A model generated the notes under the pieces. That model searched no databases and was not told where the DNA came from. It was given only the letters and a program-made list of their open reading frames with translations. A stretch of 64,000 bases of DNA from Helianthus annuus (Eukaryota; Streptophyta; Magnoliopsida; Asterales; Asteraceae). Shown here one piece after another: positions 10,679-22,165 of the stretch (within the stretch, counting starts at the first letter, position 1; each line of letters begins with the position of its first letter). The DNA is taken from the NCBI RefSeq assembly GCF_002127325.2, contig NC_035447.2, positions 26,799,762 to 26,863,761 on the forward strand. Direction: 5' to 3'. A program made the position numbers and the translations under genes.

Positions 10679-10818
10679 GCCACAATCTCCATTCTCCAAT
10701 TCTTCAAACTCATAAGCTTCTCTCAGTCTTACACTCTTACAACACTAAAGTTCCTATTCTTCACTTCCATAACATTTCATTTCACCAAAAAAAAAAATAT
10801 TATCTTTAACTAGTAACC

Positions 10819-11334
10819 ATGACCTTCATGATACCTGAATTCATCCAATACTTATTCTCCCAAATACTATTCAACATGATCATGTACATCCAAATAGGGT
10901 TTTTCTTGGGTGATTCCAACATTCAAGTTGAAAAGAAGCACCAACAACCCAAATTATCAAAAAGATCACCTTCATTTAAATACAGAAGCATGCATGGAAA
11001 CGAAGTGGAGATGGTGATGGGGAACTTGGGGATTTTTTGCAATTCCAAAGGTGGGGACTTTCCGAAAAGAATAAATAGTGATGATCTTTTTAACATGTTT
11101 GAGCAAGAACATCCTAGATTGGATGAAGTGAAGGAAGCTTTTGATGTGTTTGATGAGAATAAAGATGGGTATATTGATGCAAGAGAGTTGAAGAGAGTTC
11201 TTTCTGCTTTGGGATTGACTGATAAAGTAGATATGGATGACTGCAAGAAGATGATTAGAGTGTTTGATGATAACAATGATGGTAGAATAGATTTTGGTGA
11301 GTTTGTGAAATTTATGGAAGGCACATTCTGTTGA
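10819..11334 (+). CDS. Calmodulin-like EF-hand protein (CML), copy 1
   Basis: The product is a 171-residue, single-exon protein. A hydrophobic N-terminus (about residues 5-31) could be a membrane anchor or signal-like segment. A basic middle region follows (37-57), and the C-terminal half holds a pair of EF-hands. Loop 1 is D112-E123 (DENKDGYIDARE) and loop 2 is D150-E161; both have acidic or Asn ligands at positions 1, 3, 5 and 9, Gly at 6 and Glu at 12, so both should bind Ca2+. Proteins of this type act as Ca2+ sensors in plants. The layout resembles Arabidopsis CML45/CML46, but I cannot assign an orthologue. The start ATG is conserved in the paralogue at 38563. A candidate poly(A) signal AATAAAA lies at 11371. 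The outward-facing LTR promoter of the palindromic copia ends about 1 kb upstream. Confidence 0.9.
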   Translation: MTFMIPEFIQYLFSQILFNMIMYIQIGFFLGDSNIQVEKKHQQPKLSKRSPSFKYRSMHGNEVEMVMGNLGIFCNSKGGDFPKRINSDDLFNMFEQEHPRLDEVKEAFDVFDENKDGYIDARELKRVLSALGLTDKVDMDDCKKMIRVFDDNNDGRIDFGEFVKFMEGTFC

Positions 11335-11482
11335 ATTAAATTCCTACCCATTCAGTACATACAAAACCGTAATAAAACGATTATTCTTTTCTTATAATTT
11401 CAAAATCTAACAAAAAAAAGTTCAACAAATACATTAAATGGGGGTGCCGTCCACAAACAAGTATTTGAGAGCTTCCTAACGA

Positions 11483-11720
11483 CACTACTAGAAAACTGAT
11501 AGGATACCTACGCCATTTTCCGTTGAAAATGCGTAGTAAACAATTCTTTCCGACAGATTTCCCACAAAAAGTAATGGTAGGCAAACCACTCGTGAGAAAC
11601 ATCACTACAATGCATTTCCCACAAAACGTCCCATTCATTTCCTCCAAAATTGTTTGTGGAGATTTTCCTACGCGTTTCACACGAATAATATTTTATTTCA
11701 TTTCTTATGGATTTCCTTCA
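11483..11720 (+). mobile_element. CACTA transposon terminus (fragment)
   Basis: The sequence begins CACTACTAGAAAAC, the terminal motif of plant CACTA (En/Spm-like) elements. It is followed by repeated subterminal words such as TTTCCCACAAA (about 11558 and 11618). A reverse terminus (TTTTCTAGTAGTG) is not present nearby, so this is one end only, joined to copia-derived sequence near 11720. A related 41-bp end is at 41935. Confidence 0.65.
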
Positions 11721-11727
11721 GAACTTA

Positions 11728-12560
11728 TGATTTATGAGATTCCATTGTAGCCTAAACCTATACTTTGGTCATCTAAGAAACTGACTTGCATAATTAACTC
11801 AACAATGGAATCTGAGTTTGTAGCATTAGCAACAGCTGGCAAAGAAGCTTAGTGGCTAAGAAACTTGATTTATGAGATTTCATTGTAGCCTAAACCTATA
11901 TCAAGAATATCTATTAAATATGATAGTGTTGCTACCTTGGCTAAGGCCTATAGCCAAGTGTATAATGGGAAGTCTAGACACTTAAGTCTTAGACACAACA
12001 TGATTCGTGAGCTTATTGCATGGGGTGATTTCGATGGAGTTTGTGAGAACTCAACAGAATTAACCGACATTTAACCAAAGAGTTATCTAGAGATCTTGTG
12101 TATAAGGCGGCTGTAGGTAGAGGTGTACAAAAAAACCGGTTTTAGAACCGAACCAGTGGTTGTAGACTGGTTAGGGATTTTAATCTTCGAAACCGGTTAT
12201 AAAAAACCGGTTTAAACCAGTAAAACCCTTTTTTTTTTGCATAAACCGGTAAAAAACTGACCCTAACCGGTTGGATCGGTTATTGTTTTGACTAAAAAAA
12301 ACCGGTTAGTAACCGAAACTGGTTATAATAAAAACCGGTTTTTGATTTTGATGAAAAGAACCAGTTCGGTTAAAAACCAAACCGGTTATTAAAAAAAGCC
12401 GATTTGTACACTTCTAGCTGTAGGGATGTGATTAAAGTCCACATGAAATTTCTCGTGTTAAGATACCCAATTCGTACCTATATGAGCATGAAGTTTAGTC
12501 ACTTTAAGAAGCTAGAACTTGGCTTTGATATGTTCATTGAAGGATAGGATACAGACTAGT
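11728..12560 (+). pseudogene. Copia RNase H remnant (3' end of pol)
   Basis: Translation gives recognisable RNase H text with stops: MESEFVALATAGKEA at about 11806, then IKYDSVATLAKAYSQVYNGK and SRHLSLRHNMIRELI. A short stretch (GATTTATGAGATT...AGCCTAAACCTATA) occurs twice, at 11728 and 11866, indicating an internal duplication. The reading continues past a MITE inserted at 12118-12416. The rest of the element is gone on the 5' side. Confidence 0.75.
12118..12416. mobile_element. hAT-type MITE, 299 bp, inside the copia remnant
   Basis: The ends are TAGAGGTGTACAAA and TTTGTACACTTCTA, imperfect inverted repeats of the hAT kind. The flanking 8-bp sequence GCTGTAGG occurs at 12110-12117 and again at 12417-12424, the size expected for hAT target duplications. 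The interior is full of the self-complementary word AACCGGTT and variants. Confidence 0.88.
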
Positions 12561-13640
12561 AAAAATAGTGTCAAGAAAGAAAATAAGAGTATGTAAACTT
12601 GTGTGCATATTATCTTCAAGTATTCACTATGAATAGAAATGGTTCATCCTTAGCAACACTCCTATATTCGAACATTTGGAATATGTAATATACTAATGTG
12701 AAATTCAATCGTCACGATATTTCATTTATGCAGAAATTTGATTGGTGTGAATTTGTTTAAGTTAATAAAGGATTACGCTAGAATGGGAGAGGATTGTCAG
12801 ATATTTAGTATAATTGGGACAAACTGGGTGACCAAAAGGAATTATAATATACATCGAACGAGTTAGGTAGTGCGGGAGTACACACTTGTTCGGGTGGTTA
12901 TAACTCAAGTGTTCGGACGGCGCACCGAATGGTGTTTCAAGGGGGCACGCCCATTTGGCGAGGGTCCGGAGGTAGTGCCCCTAGAAGCAGGGTCCAAGGG
13001 GCGGCAGCCAAATGCGGTGTCTAAAGGGCATAGCCCCTGGAATTTAATTTCTGTGCCCTTTGGACACCAACAGGGGTTGCCGCCCTTTGGACATTATTTC
13101 CGAAAATTTTTATTTTGATTAAATTGCTTTATAAAAAATCTGTAGAAATTTAATTTTACAGAATTTGGATTATTTTCTAAATAAAAAATAAGGCATTTTG
13201 AGCCTTTTTATTAAAAATTAAAAGATAACTGCCAAAAGACAGTTACTAATCCCTAACCCAAAATTCGTATCAGTTTCTTGGTTACAATTCAACTGGTTCA
13301 TACGATTTCACAAAAAAAAAAAAAACATGCCATTGTTCGATTTCTCAATCAAAGTTATATCCGATTTAATTATCGGGAGAACCATCAAAATAATTTCATC
13401 TGAAAGTGATTACATGCCTTTCTGATTATCCGTGTTTACAAAATTCTCCAACATTAAACGGTCACAATCATCACCAAAGTCTTCCCCTGATCCGCTGAGG
13501 CCTCACCGAGTTACAGTGAAAAAAGAAACCCTGGGGGTGGTATTATCTGTCGTGCCCGGGTCTATCCAACCCTTCCCCGGACTCGACTCCCTTGCCCCTA
13601 GGTGACTCATGTGGAACTTGAATAATTAACAAACTTTAAC
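12561..13640. other. Unassigned repeat-like sequence
   Basis: No gene is supported. The stretch follows the copia RNase H remnant and may include its 3' LTR, but no convincing LTR pair is in the window. A GC-rich block at about 12935-13090 has repeated GGGGCGGCAGCC and CCCTTTGGACA-like words of the kind seen in plant LTRs. A second GC-rich block lies at 13490-13620. Confidence 0.4.
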
Positions 13641-14085
13641 CCCGTTCTACGTTGTTCAATTGTTGTAGTTAAATTCACTGTCGAAGAAGAGTACTGCTCA
13701 TTGAAGAAATTGGTTTGGATAATTTTATGTTTTGTGATTTATTTTATATTTCTGGTAATTCGTTTGTACACAATATTTTAGTACATTTTTCTACAGCCTT
13801 TAATAGTTACTTTCTAACTGAAAAAGGTTAATTTTTCCTACTGTTTTTTTCTTCATATTTCAGCGAATTGACTAAACTTGTTTGGCTGCTAACTTCGTAA
13901 TGATTTTCACACATATAAAATGAAAATTATCATCACCCTTGACGTATGGTTTAAGTGTATTGGTAAACAATGTTGACCCATCTTTTAAGCTTTGACCATG
14001 ATGAAGACCCCATCCATTCATTTTAAGTACTATATAAAATAAGAGGAGAGAGACACCAAATAAATACTGTAATTGATAACTAATC

Positions 14086-14226
14086 AACTTCTAACCTTCG
14101 CATAAATACAATTATACAAGGTTCAAGGTAGAATTCAACAAAGGTGTCTCTCCTATATCGTTTTTTTATATTATAAAATACAAGGTTCAAGGTAATATGG
14201 GTATATGAAATGTTATATTAGAAACA
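14086..14226. other. AT-rich spacer
   Basis: No coding or repeat structure is visible other than two copies of the word AAGGTTCAAGGTA (near 14118 and 14180). Confidence 0.4.
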
Positions 14227-14850
14227 CTAGGTTAAAACCCCGTGTATAATACGGATTGAATAAAATAAATATACTTAATAATGAAGATTAAAATATTATA
14301 AAACAGTTTTTATGATAAGATATTATTGAGTTTTTTAATTAAAATTTTAAATTTGAATCCGAAAGTAATATATTAGCAAACTTAATAAATAAACCGAAAG
14401 TTAATAACAAACCCAACCGTGAAATCAAACAGATGACCATTTTGATCGGTTTTACGGTTTTAATTGAATTATGAACATCCTTAGTAATAACTAATAAGGT
14501 TCTTTGTGTTTTTTTATAACGTAGTGTAATTAAGTTATTAAAATACTTTTTGAAAATAATGTAAAACCACAAAGTTTGAAACATATATTTTGTATTTATA
14601 AAGATATAAGTTAATTAGTTTTATTATATATCTAGAGTTTGAACTTGGGTTATAAACACGATTAAATTAGTATTTAGAGATAATGAATATACTATATATA
14701 CTTTACATATTATAAAATCATAATTTCCTGCTTATCTCTTATTTATTAAATATTTCATTTCTTAAATATTTCTTTTATTATATCTTCTTATTAATAACTA
14801 TTTAATATTTCATTGATCCAACTACGTGTCCCCATAGGTATAAAATCCGA
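14227..14850 (-). mobile_element. Candidate non-autonomous Helitron (minus strand)
   Basis: On the minus strand the 3' end shows a hairpin-forming stretch (CCGTATTATACACGG, complement of 14238-14252) followed by GGTTTTAAC and CTAG^T at 14230-14226. A possible 5' end is A^TCGGATTTTATACC at 14850, followed by a GGGGACACGTAG block like that of the Helitron end at 34530. The element would be about 0.6 kb, non-coding. Alternatively the 5' end is at 34530 and the element is split by the copia insertion. Confidence 0.5.
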
Positions 14851-15032
14851 TAGAGAGTGAAATAAGAGGGGAAATAAAATCTTCAGCTCACTAAATTATA
14901 ACATATGACGCAAAATGACGATGACGACGACAACAACAACAATAATTTATGCAGTTTGGTAGATATTTTGTAGGAACAGTCATGGTGGCGTTAGGCTATA
15001 AGCTGGTTATCTTTTATGTATATGGCTTATCA
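14851..15032. other. Host or Helitron sequence left of the SIRE-like insertion
   Basis: A short AT-rich stretch with a GACGACGACAACAACAACAA microsatellite-like run at about 14920-14941. The last part (TATGGCTTATCACTTAT) continues on the other side of the 19-kb insertion and is part of a tandem repeat present at 34275 and 34373. Confidence 0.5.
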
Positions 15033-15037
15033 CTTAT
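15033..15037. repeat. Target-site duplication CTTAT (left) of the SIRE-like copia
   Basis: CTTAT precedes the LTR start at 15038 and also follows the 3' LTR end at 34136-34140. Confidence 0.9.
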
Positions 15038-15741
15038 TGTTGATGCATATTTGTGGATGCGACTCGGTTCGGTTCGACAACGTTACAAAGTGAAGACCGA
15101 GGTCAAGATATCCTGTTATCTTGACCCGGTACGACGTTTATTACGTATTAGATGTAAAACAGTTGCGCATGTGCTTCTGTTAGTTGTTTGTGTTACAAGT
15201 CTTGTTGTTTATATAACATTCTTCAAGTTTGTATGTCTGCAGCTATACCCACGAAAGACCATGGCAATATGAGTGTTCCCTAAGAACATGTGCATGCGAA
15301 GAACATCATTCGTCCTTCATGGTTCGCTGATTGTTGCCCGTGAAAGACCATCATCTTTCATGGTTTGGGTTGTTCATGGGTATGTCAACGAACAACCCAC
15401 AATGTTTCATGGGTTTGATGTCTTTCATGGGACAATTTACTGGGCCTTAGGTATTTCGTAAGGTGCATGTGGCCCAATACCTTTTTCGTATAGTTACAGA
15501 TGACTTTGGCTATAAAAGGACTTGTTTGACACAACTAGTGACAAGAGAGCACAGAGAGTCTGTCCAAACATTGTGTGTATGTGTTTGTACTTGTTCTCTT
15601 CATATTAATCAAGATAGTGAATTTTTGGTTACTTGTGTTTGTTATACTTTGCTTTGGTTGCATTCTTACGTGGATTCCGCACTCGTAAGTGTGTTGTATA
15701 AACAAGGAAGTAAGTTTCTTGATCCACCAAGTGGACCTACA
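15038..15741 (+). repeat. 5' LTR of the SIRE-like copia
   Basis: The LTR starts TGTTGATGCATATTTG and ends GTGGACCTACA (704 bp). It has a TATA-like TATAAAAGG near 15511. The middle part carries repeated TTTCATGG/CACGAAAG words that continue into the leader. It differs from the 3' LTR by many substitutions and small indels, so this insertion is older than the palindromic one. Confidence 0.92.
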
Positions 15742-15743
15742 AG

Positions 15744-15755
15744 TGGTATCAGAGC
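15744..15755 (+). other. Primer binding site (initiator tRNA-Met type)
   Basis: TGGTATCAGAGC begins two bases after the 5' LTR. It is complementary to the 3' end of plant initiator methionine tRNA, the usual primer for copia elements. Confidence 0.9.
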
Positions 15756-16684
15756 ATTGACTCTCTTCCTTGTTAAAACCAAACTTTATCTTGTGTTTTT
15801 GAAATTTTTCTTGAAGGTTTTTCTGAAAGTTTATGTGTTTTTGAAAGTAAAATGGTTTAAAACGGTTGAAAAACTTGTTGTTTGCTTAAAATTTTTACGA
15901 AAACCTTGTTTAAATACATGGAGACATGTTAGTATAGGGTTTTTCTTAAAATTCTTTGCAAAATCTTGTTTCGCCATATTTTCCGGTGAGGTGTTTGGCT
16001 GGAAAACTCACCGGAATATTCCCTTTTGTTGAGAAATTAACTTTCAAATTTTTCTATAAGTTGATTTTCGTACATTTGCATTTTGACTATATATATTAGG
16101 ATATCTACGAACCTTCTTTTCTTACTCAGAAACAAGATTCTCCTTAAAAAGGAAACCTTTCACCAACTTTTCAACGAAGAACCCATTTGCAGTGTTTCAT
16201 TTTGGTGAAGAACCTTATTTTGTCCTATTCGGGCTTCACAAGTATCCACACTCACGAAACATTTAGTTTCACGAAAGATCCAGACATTCTTCATGGGTTG
16301 CAATTTTGAAAACTTTCATTCTCACGAAATACTTAACCCACGAAGCATAGATTTCGTCTGTTTTGGAATTGGGCTTCATCTTCACGAAACACATAGTTTT
16401 TCATCTGATCTGGTTTATCAATTGGGCCTATTCATCAAATCTTTATCTGGGCTTATTCTTACGTGGAGTGGAAAGTTGAATTGGGCCTTACGAAACTTAA
16501 GGTTCTTCATAGGTTTCTTAAGGCCCAACACACAATATTTTTCGTGGACTTATTTATCGGGCTGATTTTTCGTGGAGTTAAATCAACGAAACATTTGTTA
16601 TTCGTGGTCTTGTATTTTTTGTGGTCCCTAGTCTTTTCACAGTAGCATCACAGTTGTTTCACAATTGTTTGTTTTCAATCAAAT
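15756..16684 (+). other. Leader of the SIRE-like copia
   Basis: Untranslated leader between the primer binding site and the gag start. It is rich in the words CACGAAAC and TTCACGAAAG (about 16250-16580) and in GGGCTT. No convincing protein is encoded. Confidence 0.6.
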
Positions 16685-17306
16685 ATGAGTACAAATCCTT
16701 GGGATTGGAGTGAAAGCTCGAGTACAAGTCAAGATCCTTCACAATGGATAAAATCTTTAATGCCTCAAAAACCGATTACCGCTAGTCAATGGGCATGTGT
16801 TGCTAATCAAAATTAGAGTATTCAAAACCTTCTCATAAGCAAGAATGAATCTGGAAGCAACAATCGTCCACCAAAGTTAAATCACATGAAGCGATTATAC
16901 ATCATGGAAAAGTCGCTTTCATACGTATGTTCTAGGTCAAAATACCGAGTTGTGGACATGCTTTACTACACCATACAATGAAGCTCTCGAAGAAGCAGGC
17001 TTCGATCCACTTACTTTGGCAGGAATGGTGGAAAGTGATAAGAAGGCTTATGATCTTGAGAAGAAGGCCTTTGCTATCCTTGCTAAAGCACTTCGTAAGG
17101 ATATTTATCATCAATTCGCGTATTGTACCACTACAAAGAATTTGTGGGATGTCTTGGAAGCTAGAGGGGAAGGAAATGCAGCAACAAGAAAGATCCGTCG
17201 TGATCTTTTAAAGAAGGAGTTTGAAGGATTTTTGTTCATGGAAAATGAAACACTAAACGACATGGCTACCCGGTTCTATCATTTGCTTAGTGAGATGCAC
17301 TCATAC
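16685..17306 (+). pseudogene. SIRE-like gag, 5' part (broken)
   Basis: The ATG at 16685 opens MSTNPWDWSESSSTSQDPSQ, typical of the start of copia gag. There is an in-frame TAG at codon 44 (16814-16816). Homology then continues with frame changes to the gag core (about 16950-17306), with residues such as LEKKAFAILAKALRKDIYHQ and LWDVLEARGEGN. At 17306 the frame is cut by the nested gypsy-type element and resumes at 27731-27736. The product would be the capsid/nucleocapsid precursor. This copy cannot make it. Confidence 0.8.
17302..17306. repeat. Target-site duplication CATAC (left) of the nested gypsy-type element
   Basis: CATAC abuts the 5' LTR at 17307 and recurs at 27731-27735 after the 3' LTR. 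Confidence 0.92.
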
Positions 17307-18844
17307 TATAACGACTCACACAAAAACATCCTAAACATGTTCCGTAAGTATAAACCCGGATCCTGATATAACAACTCTTATTAAAAATACTATTTCTTAT
17401 TTTAATGTAACAAAAAGGAAACCCTAATTGAGAAACCCAAGTAATTCTACATTAACCCTAAAATTTTCAGAACAATCGGAATCAGGATCAGGGCCCCTAA
17501 AACTCAGGGGGGGTAAACCCTAGTCGGTAATATCCTTACAGTTTGCTGTAGGAATTGAATTACGTCGAAATCTGACTCACCAAAGCTATAAAAGACACGC
17601 ACATACTCTACCCTAGAAGTGACCTGTCGCGCCACGCGACAGGAATAAGAGGACCCCCCCGCGTGGCGCGAGGGGGACGGTTTTCCAGCTATAAATAGAG
17701 GACTTTGGGACTGGCTTCTGTGCGTTGGTTCGACGAAGAAATTCGCTTCAGGCACCGATTTCTATTCTGTTTATCACAATTAACACACACGGATCACTAA
17801 TCGACGCCGCAATCAGGGTATTAGCACAATCGCTGCTACGATTCATTTTCCGACGATCAATATATCCAATGGATGTTTAAGTGCCGCCCACATTAGGGTT
17901 ATACTTTGTCGTTCGTCGTTAATTCGATGGATGAAGTATCGCACTTTGTCGTTCGTTGTGAGAATTTGATCTCGTGAGTTATCGTAAATGCTGGATTGAT
18001 TACTAACCCAGAATTGTGTGCTTGTTATTAAACTTAGGATAAAAAGGCTAATCAGTAGGCTAGGCTCTGCCTGTATAAATCTGCAATATATCAAGGCTTA
18101 TCTGTAGACTAAACTTTAGCCGTATGAATCTGCATGATTATATGTGAGTCATTCTCTTTTTATCAAATGTTTTACAATACTCCAAATTACTTTCAAGAGT
18201 TATAATTACAGGGACTAAGTCGTGGATATCTTGAATTATTGGCTAGTGGGGTATTGTGCACATTACTAATTTTCTCCCAGTTAGGTTCATTGACCTACTT
18301 GGGATAATCACTGTTAGGTTCATTGACCTACAGGGATAATCATCACTATTTAGGTTCACTGATCTAATAGTGGTATGACCATTGTCACCATTGTGACAGA
18401 AAGCCAGATAAATAAAAGATATAAACCATTGTAATCGCTCTTATGTTGTAATTAATAACTACGCATCATTTTATGTAAATCGAATGATTCACTCAGTATT
18501 TCCCGCTGACAAAACCTTTTTAAAACGCGTTTCAGGTTTACAATAGATTGGAGTAAGGATTGGATCCGACACTGAAGGACTTCAAGAAGTGGCTTATTTT
18601 ATTAATTAAATCAACTTAAGAAATATTGTTTTTGGGTTTATCCCGTATTAAAAGCTATCTTTGTAAAACATGGAATTTATTCCATCTATTTAAATAAAAA
18701 TCCGGTGTTTCTAAAACTCTGATAATTTTCCTAACTCACGGTCCTGATGAAATTTCCGCTGCAATGTTTTTAAAATAATCACCGGTACCACTTGACTGCT
18801 CGCGACTTCCGATTCCGGCCAGGATGGGGTCGGGGGTCGTGACA
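17307..18844 (+). repeat. 5' LTR of the nested gypsy-type element
   Basis: The LTR begins TATAACGACTC, where the 3' LTR has TGTAACGACTC, so the terminal TG has mutated to TA. It ends GGGGGTCGTGACA. A TATAAATA box is at 17690-17697. Just upstream is a perfect 9-bp stem hairpin, CCTGTCGCG-CCA-CGCGACAGG (17623-17643). Confidence 0.92.
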
Positions 18845-18849
18845 GAAGG

Positions 18850-18861
18850 TGGTATCAGAGC
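18850..18861 (+). other. Primer binding site of the nested element
   Basis: TGGTATCAGAGC occurs five bases after the 5' LTR, complementary to the initiator methionine tRNA 3' end. Confidence 0.88.
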
Positions 18862-21503
18862 TAAGCCACTGCTTTAAGCCTATAAGTGTTGTGATAATAA
18901 TACTTAAGCTTAAATAAAAGAGTTAGGAGATTGCTATTAACTGGTAGCACATCTGATAGCATTTAGACTTGAACATAAGAAAAGATGCCTTAGTATAAAC
19001 TAAGCCACTTGTTTAGAGCAAGTAGGTGTTATAATAATAATACCTAAGCTTAAACGAAAAATTAGAAACTTAATATTATCTGATAACACTTTGAATGATA
19101 TTTAGACTCGAACTTAAGAATTTTGCCTTAAAATAAACTTTAAGGTAAATTACTTATATAAGTACAATATTGGTATTCCATAAAAATAACGACTAGCAAG
19201 CAATAGCATTTAATTGCTATTTGATATTACTTGGTCAAGAATAAAAATATATTATGGAAATATAAATTTCTTTGATTCTGGATAAAAGCCCTAATAAAAA
19301 GAGGCACTTTTTTTGAAAAGATACTGTTTATGGGAAATAGGAAATTCTCTCCGGCAAACCTGGGTATAGAGTAGCAGACTCTCTAGCTTGTCCGGATATA
19401 CTGAAGTTACCTCTCCGGCAAGAACCGGGTAAGAAGGTAATTAATATGTCAGCAAGTGACAAGATTTCCCTAAAATAGTATCATGATCTGATATCTGACT
19501 GGTTTTTGAAAATATGAAATTGTTAAATACATTGACCTGATAAATGGAATGTTTATTTCCGCATGTGAAATATATGATTATATAGATATATATATCTATA
19601 AGGAATTCCAAAAGTCAATTTGGAATAAAGCACAAGCTTCTGTGTCTAGATTTCTTTATCAGGAATTTCTTTTCCAAAAGCAAACATTATTTCATTTGAT
19701 TATCTGCCTAGTAACTTAAGCGACAATAATAACAATAGAAACCCATTAAGTTGGGATACCATTGAAAGTGAAAAGAATTTCTAAAGCATTACCATAAACT
19801 ACTAACGCAAGTAAGAAGCATATAAAGTTGTGATAAGATACAAGAAAACACATGAAACTTAAAACGTCCATAGTCGTTGAAATATATCACACATAATTTC
19901 CAAGGCAAAGACCTTTGGAAAATAAATTGGGCAAGATGACACCAATGTTAATTCCGTCAAATAGAAGAACTACTAATTAAAAGGAAGCACTCTATCACGC
20001 AACCTGAATCTCGTTGAGGTACGTTATAATAAGTTTTCACACTATTAGTGCACAGACTAATCAGAGTCATAATTTTTATCACTACAAAAGGAGTCACATA
20101 CTTTTGCAAATTCCCTATTTCATTATTCAATATTCCCTGATAATGTCACTTAACAACAGTTATCACACGAAATTCCGGATAGAAGTTCCTATACTTCTTT
20201 CGTTGAAATTTTGACTTTTGCATATAATAAATTAACTTTCGTGTTTCTACTTCCCAATTTGTCATCGTACCAGGAGGATTTATTTCATAGTAGCGAATAT
20301 TGATTCATTTCATTTCTTAGTAAATCCTCACATGCACCGTTTGTTGTGCATATGATTCGTTTAAATTCTGAATTCCACTGGAGGGCTTCATTCTAACTTA
20401 TCGTTTTATCCAAACTCAAATATCCTTTAGTTAGACTGGATTTTGGCACGGTGAACTGCATTATTGCTAAACAATGATTCTTAATATCGAGTCAATAAAT
20501 TTTTGAAAAAATAAAAAAACTCAATTTTCTTTGGCATCCATGGTTTCTGTTATGACCATGTCCGAACTTTCTTATTTAAAATCGTTTTATTTAAACCGAG
20601 TTCAATTGTTGGAACTTGCTCGCATTACATATTCAATTCAAAGTTCCATATGATGAATTAAAACCATCATATTCAAAATAATCCTAACAAGCATTTCAAT
20701 TCTCTTGAACTATAACATGCTTGTGTGATCCTCGATTTCACTAAATCATTTCTGTGAACACAAACACTTTGTGGTAATATTTTCACAAAATCTGAAGATT
20801 GCGCTAATCTCGGATTTAATTATTTATATTAAATCCACTTTGTTTCTATACAAGTAATCTTAAAACAATCATGTGCTCAGATAATGATATTCAAATTTAT
20901 ATTTCGGTATATCTCTTAATAATTATTACATATATCAATCAAACCTTTCATAATATTTATTGCTCTATCATCATTGATCGAAAAACAGTATATATGAATT
21001 TAATTGATTATATATGGAATTACCTAATTTACAAATATAGTATTACTATATTTTAAACCATTGAGGTGAAGAAATTATATTTGAGGTATACTTTTATTTA
21101 AAATTATTGTTTAGTTATTTATTATTGATAAATTTTATTAATAGTAGTAGTATTAAGATTATTTTTAAATACTAGGGTTATTATCAAAGGCAGATATTGG
21201 ATAGCCTAGCCTTAGTTAGGCATGGACTGATCACCTATGCTTAAACAAGGCAGCACTAACCAATATTCACCATGATAAAGACTAGTTAAAATATATAAAT
21301 TTAGTCATCATACTTAGTAAAATTTAATTATATATATATGAAAATATACTTTGGAGAAGACATACTTTCATAAAATAAAAGGGACAAATAAAAATATTAT
21401 AAATAATAGTGATTTCTTTTACAAAATATACTAAAATATTTTGTAACTTCATTACGGAATTTTGTAATATATATATTACATAGAAAAAAATAAGTTATTT
21501 ATA
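18862..21503. other. Non-coding interior of the nested element, 5' part
   Basis: AT-rich sequence with no supported gene. Near 18875-19140 there is an imperfect internal repeat (TTTAAGCCTATAAGTGTTGTGATAATAATACTTAAGCTTAA, recurring about 130 bp later with changes). Stops are dense in every frame. It is probably decayed or replaced coding sequence. Confidence 0.6.
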
Positions 21504-21603
21504 TCTATTATGTATATTAAAACAATACATTTTGGTGCCACATGGCATAAGCTTAAACCATTCATTGCCACCTGGCATTCTATCATTCATTATTGAATGA
21601 ATT

Positions 21604-22165
21604 TGAGCGGTAAACCACAAGCGCTTTTTTTTCCTTCTCACATTCCAAACCTAGACGTATCTTCCTCCACACACATCATTCTTACGCTCCTCTTCACGCC
21701 ATTGCTTCTTCTTCTTCATCCCTTTTTTCCATTTTCTTTCATCCGTCTCACAATCTCATAATGAAATTGTAGTCCTGTTACCGATAATGAGATCAATCTC
21801 CTTCACGGATCTGTTTCTCTCCTCTTCGTCTCCTCTCATCACCTATTCTGTTCTAACCCTAAAATTGATGGGTTTTTGTTGAAGATTGAAGCACGTCTTC
21901 CTTCTTCTTCATTGCTATACTATTCAGGCGATACCATTGATGGCACCGTCAGAAGTCGGCTTAAATATCTCTCGGTTATAAAAGGATAATTTCGTACACA
22001 GAAAAATTAAAGAAATCAAAAGCCGAGTGGACTCCGTGAGTCATCAGCCTTCGATATTGATTCTTTGTTCCCCCTTTTATCAACCACAAACCCTAACAAT
22101 TCATCTGCTTTTTTGATCGCTGATTGTTTTCGTTCGTGTCATATCCTACCAATCTCAGGTACTTT
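21604..22165 (+). other. Captured promoter/5' leader-like sequence
   Basis: This pyrimidine-rich stretch (many CTTCTTC and TCTCCTC runs) includes AAACCCTAA at about 22086, a telo-box-like word common in leaders of plant housekeeping genes. A likely splice donor, CTCAG^GTACTTTA, follows near 22158. It may be the leader of one of the captured genes; I cannot match it to a specific gene. Confidence 0.45.

Larger units (their letters stand above)
10468..14085 (+). repeat. Duplicated segment, copy 1 (carries the first CML gene)
   Basis: The promoter side from about 10468, the gene, and a 3' flank at about 13640-14085 all match 38258-39882 in the same orientation. In this copy the 3' flank has been split by about 2.2 kb of transposon-derived sequence (about 11380-13640). 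The far end of both copies has TTGACC-type words and a TATA-like stretch (14030 here), as if the promoter of another gene had been included. Confidence 0.8.

Noticed and set aside
10609..10809. 66-residue frame upstream of CML copy 1
   Set aside because: It covers the TATA box and leader and is not preserved in the second copy.
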